Positions 6,792 to 13,452 of a DNA stretch of 22,152 bases are shown here, one piece after another. The notes beneath the pieces were generated by a model. It worked only from the letters and a program-made list of their open reading frames with translations. It ran no database searches and was not told the DNA's origin. The position numbers were made by a program, and so were the translations under genes. How positions within the stretch are numbered: the first letter of the stretch is position 1; the number at the start of each line of letters is the position of its first letter. This DNA is from JAAZFF01 sp964405775 (GTDB lineage: Bacteria > Verrucomicrobiota > Kiritimatiellia > RFP12 > UBA3636): NCBI GenBank assembly GCA_964405775.1, contig CAYOPG010000034.1, forward strand, positions 1-22,152, written 5' to 3'.

Positions 6792-7499
6792 CTAGTCGAG
6801 GCGCATCGACATCAAGTCGAGTATCTTGTCCCCAAGCCCGTCTGCTTTCGAGCCTGGCTCGACAATGAAGTCGGAGCCGGAGAAATCCTGAAACGACGTA
6901 AGGTCGCTTGGGAAAGCCACCGTGTGCATTCCTGTGTACACAGTGTTTTTTGTGCCCTTGCTTGTGGCGACGAACGCCGTACTGCTTCTTGGGTTTAGCT
7001 TGATCATGCGCGAGGCTTTTGCCCAGGTATCCCTTGGGAAATCCGTAAACCTGTCGTTGCGCTCCGCCTTGAAAACCAGAGCGTCTTCCAGCCCGTGTTC
7101 GGATATTATACGCTTAACCACTTCCACCGGGTGGAACGTCACGAACACGACGCGCCCTCCCTCCGCGAGTGTTTTTGCGCAAACCTCCAAGACAACGGGA
7201 TTCACCTCTGCCTTGTCCAGAGCTCTATCCAGTTTCGAGAAAAACTCGTCCACAACCTCCTCGGGCTTGGCTTCGGTTTCGGCCTTGGAAAGGCTGGATA
7301 CCAAGTGTTGGATGCGACCCCCGAGAATCTTGCGCACAAAAATCCCCTTGTTGTAGTCGAGTCCGTTTTCTTCAAAAACCTTTGCGATAGTTCTCTCGAA
7401 CACCGGGATTCCATCGACAAAGGTATTGTCGAAATCAACTACCAGCCCACACAGGCGTTTCTCATCATCAATCACTTCAGCCATTGCATCGTCAGACAT
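6792..7499 (-). CDS. HAD-superfamily hydrolase-like protein, atypical
   Basis: I place the start at ATG 7499, which follows GGAG with a 7-base spacing and gives 235 residues. The frame extends 34 codons upstream, but that part covers the promoter. HAD motif I is D22-F-D24-N-T26, with both catalytic aspartates. A helical cap spans about 30-105. Motif II is T121 in VVFVTFHP, and K161 is a plausible motif III lysine. Motif IV, normally an acidic pair binding Mg2+, falls in AFVATSKGTKNTVYTG (175-190) and has no Asp or Glu. The following GMHTVAFPS resembles the usual GM-x-V-I-x-V strand, so the alignment is probably right. Phosphatases of this fold act on small phosphomonoesters; without motif IV the activity may be weak or altered. 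It is cytoplasmic and monocistronic, convergent with the O-antigen ligase gene. Confidence 0.75.
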   Translation of the reverse strand: MSDDAMAEVIDDEKRLCGLVVDFDNTFVDGIPVFERTIAKVFEENGLDYNKGIFVRKILGGRIQHLVSSLSKAETEAKPEEVVDEFFSKLDRALDKAEVNPVVLEVCAKTLAEGGRVVFVTFHPVEVVKRIISEHGLEDALVFKAERNDRFTDFPRDTWAKASRMIKLNPRSSTAFVATSKGTKNTVYTGMHTVAFPSDLTSFQDFSGSDFIVEPGSKADGLGDKILDLMSMRLD

Positions 7500-7564
7500 C
7501 GCAAACTCCAAAAAAGTTACTTCCGCATTGACTACACATGCGGACAAAAGAAAAATACGGCGCC

Positions 7565-7594
7565 AATATACACCATAACCCTTCGACCCGTCAA
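7565..7594 (-). promoter_or_regulatory. Near-consensus sigma-70-type promoter for the HAD-like gene
   Basis: On the minus strand TTGACG (7594-7589) and TATATT (7570-7565) are separated by 18 bp, and TG lies directly before the -10 hexamer. Transcription would begin near 7558, leaving a leader of about 58 nt before ATG 7499. Confidence 0.65.
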
Positions 7595-7670
7595 ACTGCA
7601 ATTCAACACTTTATAAAATCCGTTGTATGGTTTATACTTTTGGACATCACAAAGTCAAGGAACCACCTAT

Positions 7671-8663
7671 ATGATCTTAAAAGCCAAAACAGGATTTGCG
7701 ATGGCGCTGGCAGCCTCCGCTATCTGCGTCGCGATGGCGGCTGAAGACCCGGCGCCGACTCTAGCCGGCGGGCTTGTCGACGGGCTGGCGGCTTCCGTGA
7801 ACGGCGAGAGCGTGACCGTGCGCGACGTCTTCATGGGAGTGCCAGACCAGTTGCGTTTGCTGGCGCGCAAAGAGGAAATGCGCGGAAAAAGCCGCGAGGA
7901 GACTTTCAAGGCAGCCTATGAAGCGTCGCTTAAGGAAAGCATTGACCGCAAGTTGATTGTTCAAGCCTACTGGGCGGCCGAGCAGCGTGTGCCGCAGAAC
8001 ATCATGGATCAGGCTGCCAGCGGGATAATAGAGACCCGATACGGAGGCGACGCCGCAGCCCTGAAAGATGATTTGGCCAAATCGCGCATGACTTACGAGG
8101 ACTGGCGCAAGATGGTCGAGGAGCAGACAATCATCCGTTCCATGCGCCAGACGTTTGTGGGATCCAACATACACATTTCTCCTAACGCTATCGCGTCGGA
8201 GTACTCAAATCGCAAGCAGGACTTGAAGATCCCTGAAAAGGCCCATGTCTTAATGCTGGCGCTGCCGGCTGATGAGACTTTTCCAACGAACTATGCGAGG
8301 TTCAAGGAGCGGCTCGGATTGGGGGAGACTTTTTATGCGATAGCGAAAGACATTTCGGTTGATTCCTTAGCCGACGCAGGAGGCGACTACGGCTGGATCG
8401 TGCCGGACGAAGTTCTGGCGAAGCCGCTTGCCGACACTGTTGCCGGGCTCAAGGATGGAACCATATCTGAGCCGGTGGAGCTGGCGGGCAAAAACTACAT
8501 CCTGTCCCGCGCGGGCACGCAGCCGAGTAAAGAGATTTCTCTGCGGGAGGCACAAGCCGAGATCGAACGGGAGCTTTACAACAAAGAGGCGGAACGCATA
8601 TACGAGAGCTGGATCAAGCGCCTGCGCAACGGGGCGCGCATAAGGACGTACGATTATTTCTAA
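7671..8663 (+). CDS. SurA-like periplasmic parvulin/foldase protein
   Basis: The protein is 330 residues from ATG 7671. AAGGA ends about 8-9 bases before it, and this start gives a clean signal peptide (AMALAASAICVAMAA, cleavage near residue 24); the in-frame ATG at 7623 would bury it. After the signal come a SurA-type N-terminal helical region (residues about 40-170: VNGESVTVRDVF, ESIDRKLIVQAYW) and a divergent parvulin domain (about 190-290: KAHVLMLAL, FYAIAKDISVDSLADAGGDYGW, LKDGTISEPVEL). The usual FGxH near the parvulin end reads GKNYI, so a His common in active isomerases is missing. The role is probably chaperoning envelope proteins in the periplasm. It is the first gene of the rsmA-galU-nadD unit and precedes rsmA by 39 bp. 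Confidence 0.82.
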   Translation: MILKAKTGFAMALAASAICVAMAAEDPAPTLAGGLVDGLAASVNGESVTVRDVFMGVPDQLRLLARKEEMRGKSREETFKAAYEASLKESIDRKLIVQAYWAAEQRVPQNIMDQAASGIIETRYGGDAAALKDDLAKSRMTYEDWRKMVEEQTIIRSMRQTFVGSNIHISPNAIASEYSNRKQDLKIPEKAHVLMLALPADETFPTNYARFKERLGLGETFYAIAKDISVDSLADAGGDYGWIVPDEVLAKPLADTVAGLKDGTISEPVELAGKNYILSRAGTQPSKEISLREAQAEIERELYNKEAERIYESWIKRLRNGARIRTYDYF

Positions 8664-8702
8664 GGAACGCCACGAAGCGCGGCGCGTGGAAGCCCCGACA
8701 GC

Positions 8703-9545
8703 ATGAACCTCACAAGTCCAAAGGATGTAACGGCGCTGCTGGAGCGGCACGGGATAAAACCTAACAAAACTCTTGGGCAGAATTTTCTTATAGACAGAAA
8801 CATCCTCGATTTAATCGTCGAGAGCGCCGACCTGAAGGGAACGGAGCACGTGCTCGAAGTTGGCGCCGGGCTTGGGGTTTTGACGGAGCGGCTCATGGAA
8901 AAGGCGGCACACGTGACAGCGGTGGAGAAAGATGCTGGGCTGCACAGTCTGCTGGAAGAGCGCTGGGCTGGAGACAAACGGCTGACCTTGATGTTTGGCG
9001 ACGCTCTGGAACTCAAACTTGATGCGGTCATCGAAGGCGGAGCCACCAGACTTGTGTCCAACCTCCCTTATGCCGTTGGCGTGCGCGTGGTAGTGGATGC
9101 CGCGGTCTGCGCCACCCCGCCGGAGGTGATGACGGTACTGCTTCAGAAAGAAGTCGGCGAGCGTTTCGCTGCATCGCCCGGCACTAAAGGCATGGGTGCG
9201 GTAAGCGTGCTGCTGCAGCAGATTTATGATGTCAAGCTTGTGCGCAACGTCAAGCCATCGTGCTTCTTCCCGCGCCCGGAGGTCACCTCCGTTATAATAA
9301 AAATGACGAAGCACAACCGCTTCGCTCTCGACATCGAAGCGCGGCGAAAACTGCACCGGTTCGTGCGGGAGGCATTCCTGCACCGTCGAAAGCAATTGGC
9401 GTCGGCGATGCGCGGTGCGGGTGGTGGGTTCGCACGCGATGCGGATTTCACGCGCGCCGCGCTTCAGGAGTGCGGAGCTCTTGCGACCGCGCGCCCGGAG
9501 GAACTTTCTGTAGGACAGTGGATAAAACTATCGGAGATGTGGTAA
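8703..9545 (+). CDS. rsmA: 16S rRNA (adenine1518-N6/adenine1519-N6)-dimethyltransferase RsmA (KsgA)
   Basis: At 280 residues this is typical RsmA length. It adds two methyl groups to each of two adjacent adenines in the 3' hairpin of 16S rRNA, using S-adenosylmethionine, during late 30S assembly. Visible motifs are the N-terminal KPNKTLGQNFLID, SAM motif I VLEVGAGLGVLTERL, the acidic end of strand 2 in TAVEKDAGL, the catalytic NLPY in LVSNLPYAVG, and the late family block VKPSCFFPRPEVTSVIIKM. The C-terminal helical domain carries RRKQLASAMR, where RRK-x-L is usual. The ribosome binding site is weak (GTGGAAG). It ends one base before galU begins, so translation is probably coupled. Confidence 0.96.
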   Translation: MNLTSPKDVTALLERHGIKPNKTLGQNFLIDRNILDLIVESADLKGTEHVLEVGAGLGVLTERLMEKAAHVTAVEKDAGLHSLLEERWAGDKRLTLMFGDALELKLDAVIEGGATRLVSNLPYAVGVRVVVDAAVCATPPEVMTVLLQKEVGERFAASPGTKGMGAVSVLLQQIYDVKLVRNVKPSCFFPRPEVTSVIIKMTKHNRFALDIEARRKLHRFVREAFLHRRKQLASAMRGAGGGFARDADFTRAALQECGALATARPEELSVGQWIKLSEMW

Positions 9546-9546
9546 A

Positions 9547-10455
9547 ATGGATTTCATGAAAGTAAAAAAAGCAGTTATACCGGCGGCGGGATATGGGACC
9601 AGGTTTTTGCCTGCGACCAAGGCTCAGCCCAAGGAAATGCTTACGATCGTCGACACGCCCGTCATACAGTACGTGGTTGAGGAGGCTGTCGCGTCAGGCA
9701 TAACGGACATATTGATAATAATAAGCCGGGGCAAGCGCGCTTTGGAGGATCATTTCGACAGGAGCTTCGAGCTGGAGGCCGATCTGGAGGCGAAGGGCAA
9801 ACTTGAGGAACTCGAGATGGTGCGCCGTATTGCCGACCTCGCAGATATTCACTACGTCAGGCAGAAAACCATGAACGGGCTGGGCGATGCCATCCTCCAT
9901 GCCAGACAGCATGTCGGGGACGAACCTTTCGCTGTACTGCTGGGAGACACCCTGATGCAGCCGACAAACGAAGTGCCTGTAACGAGACAACTACTGGACG
10001 TGTTCAACAGGTTCGGCGAGTCGGTCGTGGCGCTTGAGGAAGTGCCGCGTGAAAAAGTTAGCCGTTACGGCATAGTTTCGGGCAGCGTGGTAGATGACGG
10101 CGTGGTGTTGGTTAGCGACTTTGTAGAGAAACCCAAGCCTGAGGAAGCGCCGTCGAACCTGGCCATTGCCTCCCGGTACGTGTTCACACCTGAGATCTTT
10201 GGGCATTTGGCAAAAGTCAATCCAGGCAAAAACGGAGAAATTCAGCTGACTGATGCGATGAAAATGCAGCTTTCCGGTCGCGCCATGTACGGGTTGAAAG
10301 TCGCGGGGCGGCGTCATGACGCCGGGAACAAGCTGGATTTCATAAAGACAAATGTGACGTACGCCCTTGACCGGCCTGACCTTCACGACAAGCTTGCGGA
10401 GTTCATCATTGCAACTGCGGACGAGCTGCGTGCCGGGGGAGCAAAATTAAAATGA
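9547..10455 (+). CDS. galU: UTP-glucose-1-phosphate uridylyltransferase
   Basis: A 302-residue GalU that makes UDP-glucose from UTP and glucose 1-phosphate, the sugar donor for envelope polysaccharides. The nucleotide-binding signature is KAVIPAAGYGTRFLPATKAQPKEML near the N-terminus. Further family blocks are IQYVVEEAVASGITDILIII, FAVLLGDTLM with the metal-binding Asp, YGIVSG, VEKPKPEEAPSNLAIASRYVF, GEIQLTDAM and the late DAGNKLDFIKTNV. Start ATG 9547 is preferred over ATG 9556 because GGAG (9533-9536) gives suitable spacing. It starts one base after the rsmA stop and overlaps nadD by four bases (ATGA). Its product could feed the O-antigen-type pathway implied by the Wzy_C protein upstream. 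Confidence 0.95.
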   Translation: MDFMKVKKAVIPAAGYGTRFLPATKAQPKEMLTIVDTPVIQYVVEEAVASGITDILIIISRGKRALEDHFDRSFELEADLEAKGKLEELEMVRRIADLADIHYVRQKTMNGLGDAILHARQHVGDEPFAVLLGDTLMQPTNEVPVTRQLLDVFNRFGESVVALEEVPREKVSRYGIVSGSVVDDGVVLVSDFVEKPKPEEAPSNLAIASRYVFTPEIFGHLAKVNPGKNGEIQLTDAMKMQLSGRAMYGLKVAGRRHDAGNKLDFIKTNVTYALDRPDLHDKLAEFIIATADELRAGGAKLK

Positions 10456-11099
10456 CCTTGCGCGGCCGCATAGGTCTGTATGGCGGGAGTTTTGATCCGG
10501 TCCATAACGGGCATCTAGCAGCGGCAAAGGTCGCGCAGGAGTTGGCTCGGCTCGACGAAGTCTGGTTTTTGCCGGCATCGCTCTCGCCATTCAAGCTTGA
10601 GTCCGAAATGACGTCCAATGAGCATCGCCTCTCAATGTTGCGCCTTGCAGTTGAGAAAGAAGAACGGTTTCGCGTTTCAACAGCCGATCTGGAACGCGGA
10701 GGGGTTTCCTATGCGATAGATTCGCTAAGGTCTTTTAGAGAAGAATACCCAGATGCTGATTTTTTTTTCATAATCGGGGCAGATTCTCTCGCGGGTCTGC
10801 GGTACTGGCGACAATCCGCTGATTTTCTGAAAATGTGCGAGTTTGTGGTTCTGGCTAGGCCTGGTTGGGACATAGACCAATCGTTGCTCTCTTTCACACC
10901 CGATGAGCGTCACAAGCTTTCACGCTGGGTTGCTCGTGATTTTGAACATCCTGTTTCATCATCCGAGGTAAGGAGGCGACTTTCAGCCGGTGAAAGAGTT
11001 GAAGACCTCGTGCCTCGGCGGGTAGCGGAATACATATCGAAACTCGGACTCTACGCCGCCCCGGATCTAGATGAACAAAAAAGCGACCCGTCAAACTAG
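10452..11099 (+). CDS. nadD: Nicotinate-nucleotide adenylyltransferase
   Basis: A 215-residue NadD that adenylates nicotinate mononucleotide to deamido-NAD with ATP, the penultimate step of NAD synthesis. The nucleotidyltransferase fold is clear: GLYGGSFDPVHNGH, with H18-N-G-H21 as the catalytic (H/T)xGH motif, then VWFLPASLSPFK, FFFIIGADSL, and the C-terminal VSSSEVRRRL matching the ISSTxIR signature. It overlaps galU by ATGA, which means translational coupling and makes it the last gene of the four-gene unit starting at 7671. A short hairpin with a T-run overlaps its stop codon. Residues after KLGLYA form a polar tail (PDLDEQKSDPSN) outside the fold. Confidence 0.96.
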   Translation: MTLRGRIGLYGGSFDPVHNGHLAAAKVAQELARLDEVWFLPASLSPFKLESEMTSNEHRLSMLRLAVEKEERFRVSTADLERGGVSYAIDSLRSFREEYPDADFFFIIGADSLAGLRYWRQSADFLKMCEFVVLARPGWDIDQSLLSFTPDERHKLSRWVARDFEHPVSSSEVRRRLSAGERVEDLVPRRVAEYISKLGLYAAPDLDEQKSDPSN

Positions 11100-11115
11100 C
11101 TCGGAAAGGGCTTTT
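11098..11115 (+). terminator. Short hairpin plus T-run at the end of nadD
   Basis: AGCTC (11098-11102) can pair with GGGCT (11108-11112, one G-U) around a 5-base loop, and TTT follows. The 5-bp stem is short for an intrinsic terminator and overlaps the nadD stop codon, so efficiency is doubtful. It is the only terminator-like structure seen after the operon. The next 140 bases hold no gene I can support. Confidence 0.35.
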
Positions 11116-11258
11116 GTGTGTCACGTAACTCCAAGTCTTATTTTCACAGTTCTTGACAGTCACCTTGTTACGAAGGTTTCAACGACTGCAGCAACAACCG
11201 TATGCTGACCGCATGTGAAATACACAACAAAAAAAATACCCATACGCGACGTTTCCGT

Positions 11259-11287
11259 TTGACTTTGCGAGGCCATCCGGTTATTAT
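11259..11287 (+). promoter_or_regulatory. Near-consensus sigma-70-type promoter for the secreted-pair operon
   Basis: TTGACT (11259-11264) and TATTAT (11282-11287) are separated by exactly 17 bp. Transcription would start near 11294, giving a leader of about 90 nt before ATG 11385. This is among the best promoter matches in the window. Confidence 0.7.
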
Positions 11288-11309
11288 ACGGGCATTGTTC
11301 AAAGAAGTA

Positions 11310-11338
11310 GCCGCCGGATTAGTCCGTTTTTTGGCGGC
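11310..11338 (+). promoter_or_regulatory. Structured leader: nested hairpins with a U-run
   Basis: GCCGCC (11310-11315) can pair with GGCGGC (11333-11338). Inside and sharing one base, CGGA (11315-11318) can pair with TCCG (11323-11326) around TTAG, followed at once by six T (11327-11332). The small hairpin plus U6 resembles a weak terminator, and the larger pairing would sequester it. This could be an attenuator or simply a stabilising 5' structure; the stems are too short to decide. Confidence 0.35.
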
Positions 11339-11384
11339 GCAAGCGTATAAAACGACGGATTTGACCCTGGAGAAACCATAGTAA

Positions 11385-12482
11385 ATGAGCTTTAAATTCG
11401 GCTTCACAGCAGTGGCTACTGCGGTTTTGGCATTAGGTGCTACGCACGCCGGCGCCGCCGCCTTCGAGCCTTTGTTTACAGTAACCAAAGTGGTCGGTGA
11501 CGTGCTTGTTTACAAGCCGGGGTCTGAGGCGCCAGAAAAAGTCGTGGAGGATTATGCGTATCCATATGGGTCACGAATAGTAGTCAGCAAACCGGATACA
11601 AAAACCAAACCACGGAAAGGTGTTGTAATCCCCGAGCCAGAGGCTTCCATATCTCTATCGACCGACCATATGTTCCGACTTGGTTCTGGCACAGATTTGA
11701 CCGTTGAACACGGGGCAGGTGGCGACGTAGGCAAGAAACTCATCACGGTCTCCGAAGGCAGGGTGGCGACTTTCATAACAATAACTACGGTTAAGACGGG
11801 TGGTGAGATCGACGCCAAGGTCGATGAGGTTCACAACGCGCTAATAATCAGAACGCCTCTGGCGGATTGCGTCAGGATTGTGCAACGCAACGAGATAAGC
11901 GTTTCCAAAGACGGAGATAACCACTCTTGCGTTTTCTCGACATCGGGCGGCGACATGGAGGTTAGCCTGCCCCAGTGTAAGATCTACGGCATAAGGCGCA
12001 AGTCTGCTTTTGAAGTTTTCGGAAACAAGGATTTCACCAGAATCACCCGTTTGGCGGGCGAATTCACTGGTGAGATAGAGCGAGGTTCAGATCCAGCCGA
12101 GAAAGTTGAATTCAAGGGACGCAGCATGGCCAAGATATGGCGGTCTTATGCGGAGATCGGCGGCAAGATGGCTGTGGCCGTGATGATTTCCCTTCCTGGC
12201 GGAGGCATAAACTCGTACGCCTTTCTAGAAGGAGAGTCAGCTGTTATTGACTCTGCGATTACAACGTCCGCTGGAGAACAACCCCCCAGCGGTGGTGCGC
12301 CTGTCGGCACACCGTTAGCCGGTGAGGGCGCGAATGGAAGCGCAGCACCAACGCCGAGCCTTGGCGAAGACATTTTTGGCAGCGGGTTTGATTCCGGATC
12401 CGCCACGGATTCCAATGCCCCGGCTACGGATAACTCGACCGAAGTTTTTGAGGAGTTCAATTTTGACAACTTCTCTTTCTGA
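11385..12482 (+). CDS. Exported protein with a FecR-like beta domain
   Basis: A 365-residue protein of unknown function. A signal peptide (residues 1 to about 25: MSFKFGFTAVATAVLALGAT and then HAGAAA) directs export. Residues about 30-115 resemble a FecR-type beta domain: VTKVVGDVLVYKPG, an interval where FecR proteins carry G-x-x-I-x-T (here YPYGSRIVVSKP), then ASISLSTDHMFRLGSGTDLTV. A further beta-rich region (about 120-280) contains a Cys pair in ADCVRIVQ and HSCVFS. A Gly/Pro/Ser-rich low-complexity stretch (about 290-350) leads to an acidic aromatic tail ending EFNFDNFSF. It is the first gene after the 11259 promoter, with GGAG 12 bases before the ATG. The second gene follows 58 bp later and ends at a terminator, so the two are probably one operon. 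An envelope or surface role is inferred only. Confidence 0.7.
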   Translation: MSFKFGFTAVATAVLALGATHAGAAAFEPLFTVTKVVGDVLVYKPGSEAPEKVVEDYAYPYGSRIVVSKPDTKTKPRKGVVIPEPEASISLSTDHMFRLGSGTDLTVEHGAGGDVGKKLITVSEGRVATFITITTVKTGGEIDAKVDEVHNALIIRTPLADCVRIVQRNEISVSKDGDNHSCVFSTSGGDMEVSLPQCKIYGIRRKSAFEVFGNKDFTRITRLAGEFTGEIERGSDPAEKVEFKGRSMAKIWRSYAEIGGKMAVAVMISLPGGGINSYAFLEGESAVIDSAITTSAGEQPPSGGAPVGTPLAGEGANGSAAPTPSLGEDIFGSGFDSGSATDSNAPATDNSTEVFEEFNFDNFSF

Positions 12483-12540
12483 AATGCAGTAAAAGGAAAA
12501 AACACGGCAGCAGCCAAGACGTAAAATCGAACGGAGAACT

Positions 12541-13323
12541 ATGAAAAAGAGAATGGTTGGAGTTTTTTTGTGCTCGGTCTGCTTTTTGGCAGGCTTTAGA
12601 GCTATTGTTGCGGACGGTACCGCAGCCACCGCTGAATCCGACGACATCATCGCACTTCGTCAGTACGTGCAGCTAGCACAGTTGCTTGCGACGAACAAAG
12701 GCGACACGAACAAGGCGGAGGCAGTCATTTCAAAGTCTGTCAGCGAAGTTGTGGCCAAGGGCGCTACATTCCAGGAGAAGCAGAAGCTACTCTCAGAAAT
12801 CACCGCCACACTCATGGCGGCGATGGCTGACTGCACAGCCGCCCAGTGTTCAATGACAGCCAAAACAATAGCGTCTGAAGCGCTGAAAATCTCACCCGAT
12901 GAGCCGGCGGCGAATGTCGGCATGGTCAGGCATGCCGTGGCGTCAGCCGCACTTGTCACCTCGGACAACACGGTTTTGATGTCGATGATCGACTCGCTTC
13001 CAGAGAACCTCAAAAAAATTGCGTCAGACGCGTCAATGGATCCGACATCAATTCTAGGTGGAACTCAGTCCTGGAAGATCAAGGATCTCTACAAGGCTGT
13101 CCGCAACGCCTTGGGTGATGATTTTGAGGAACCCGAAGGAGGCGTTATAATAACCATGGTCTCCACGACCACAACGACCACAACTTCGACCACGACCACG
13201 ACCACGACCATGTACGGTTCAGGGTATGAAGCGGGAACCGGAGAGGGGATCGTTGTTCCCACTACTCGTCCACGGCCTATCCCTACGACGAGACCGTCGC
13301 CAACCCCTGTAGGTTTGCGTTAG
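12541..13323 (+). CDS. Exported protein with poly-Thr and Pro/Arg-rich C-terminus, unknown function
   Basis: A 260-residue protein that I do not recognise. GGAG lies about 6 bases before ATG 12541. A signal peptide is clear (MKKRMVGVFLCSVCFLAGF, then RAIVADG, with cleavage near residue 25). Residues 30-200 look alpha-helical and Ala-rich (YVQLAQLLATNKGDTNKAEAVI, EKQKLLSEITATLMAAM), with a Cys pair in DCTAAQCSM. Residues 209-223 are 14 Thr and one Ser, followed by a flexible tail rich in Thr, Pro and Arg (PTTRPRPIPTTRPSPTPVGLR). The layout, a helical exported domain plus a Thr/Pro stalk, resembles surface or wall-linked proteins, and the Thr tract could be O-glycosylated. It is co-transcribed with the FecR-like gene and followed by a strong terminator. 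Confidence 0.72.
   Translation: MKKRMVGVFLCSVCFLAGFRAIVADGTAATAESDDIIALRQYVQLAQLLATNKGDTNKAEAVISKSVSEVVAKGATFQEKQKLLSEITATLMAAMADCTAAQCSMTAKTIASEALKISPDEPAANVGMVRHAVASAALVTSDNTVLMSMIDSLPENLKKIASDASMDPTSILGGTQSWKIKDLYKAVRNALGDDFEEPEGGVIITMVSTTTTTTTSTTTTTTTMYGSGYEAGTGEGIVVPTTRPRPIPTTRPSPTPVGLR
13165..13209 (+). repeat. Simple-sequence Thr-codon tract (ACG ACC hexamers)
   Basis: This stretch encodes the Thr/Ser run. Its second half is a perfect ACC-ACG hexamer repeat, while the first half mixes ACG, ACC, ACA and ACT. Because the unit is a multiple of three, slippage would lengthen or shorten the Thr run without a frameshift. Confidence 0.85.
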
Positions 13324-13344
13324 TGTAGGGGAATGATGTCTAAA

Positions 13345-13388
13345 GGCGTCCCGGGGACTGCTCCGCCAGTGCCGGGATGCCTCTTTTT
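13345..13388 (+). terminator. Strong intrinsic terminator after the secreted-pair operon
   Basis: GGCGTCCCGG (13345-13354) pairs with CCGGGATGCC (13372-13381) over 10 bp with one G-U, around a 17-nt loop. TCTTTTT follows. It lies 22 bp past the stop of the poly-Thr gene and upstream of the PpiD-like gene, so it separates the two units. Confidence 0.88.
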
Positions 13389-13452
13389 GTGTTACTGGAT
13401 TCATGCAACATACAACAAGTACCTTAGTTGCAAATAGAAAGAGGATTCGTCA

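Noticed and set aside
7538..7670. N-terminal extensions of the SurA-like and HAD-like genes into their shared intergenic region
   Set aside because: Downstream ATG codons have proper ribosome binding sites, and for the SurA-like protein only the later start gives a signal peptide. The region carries the promoter instead.
11153..11181. TTGACA at 11153 as a promoter for the secreted operon
   Set aside because: The -35 match is perfect, but no -10-like hexamer lies 16-18 bp downstream. The 11259-11287 pair is far better.
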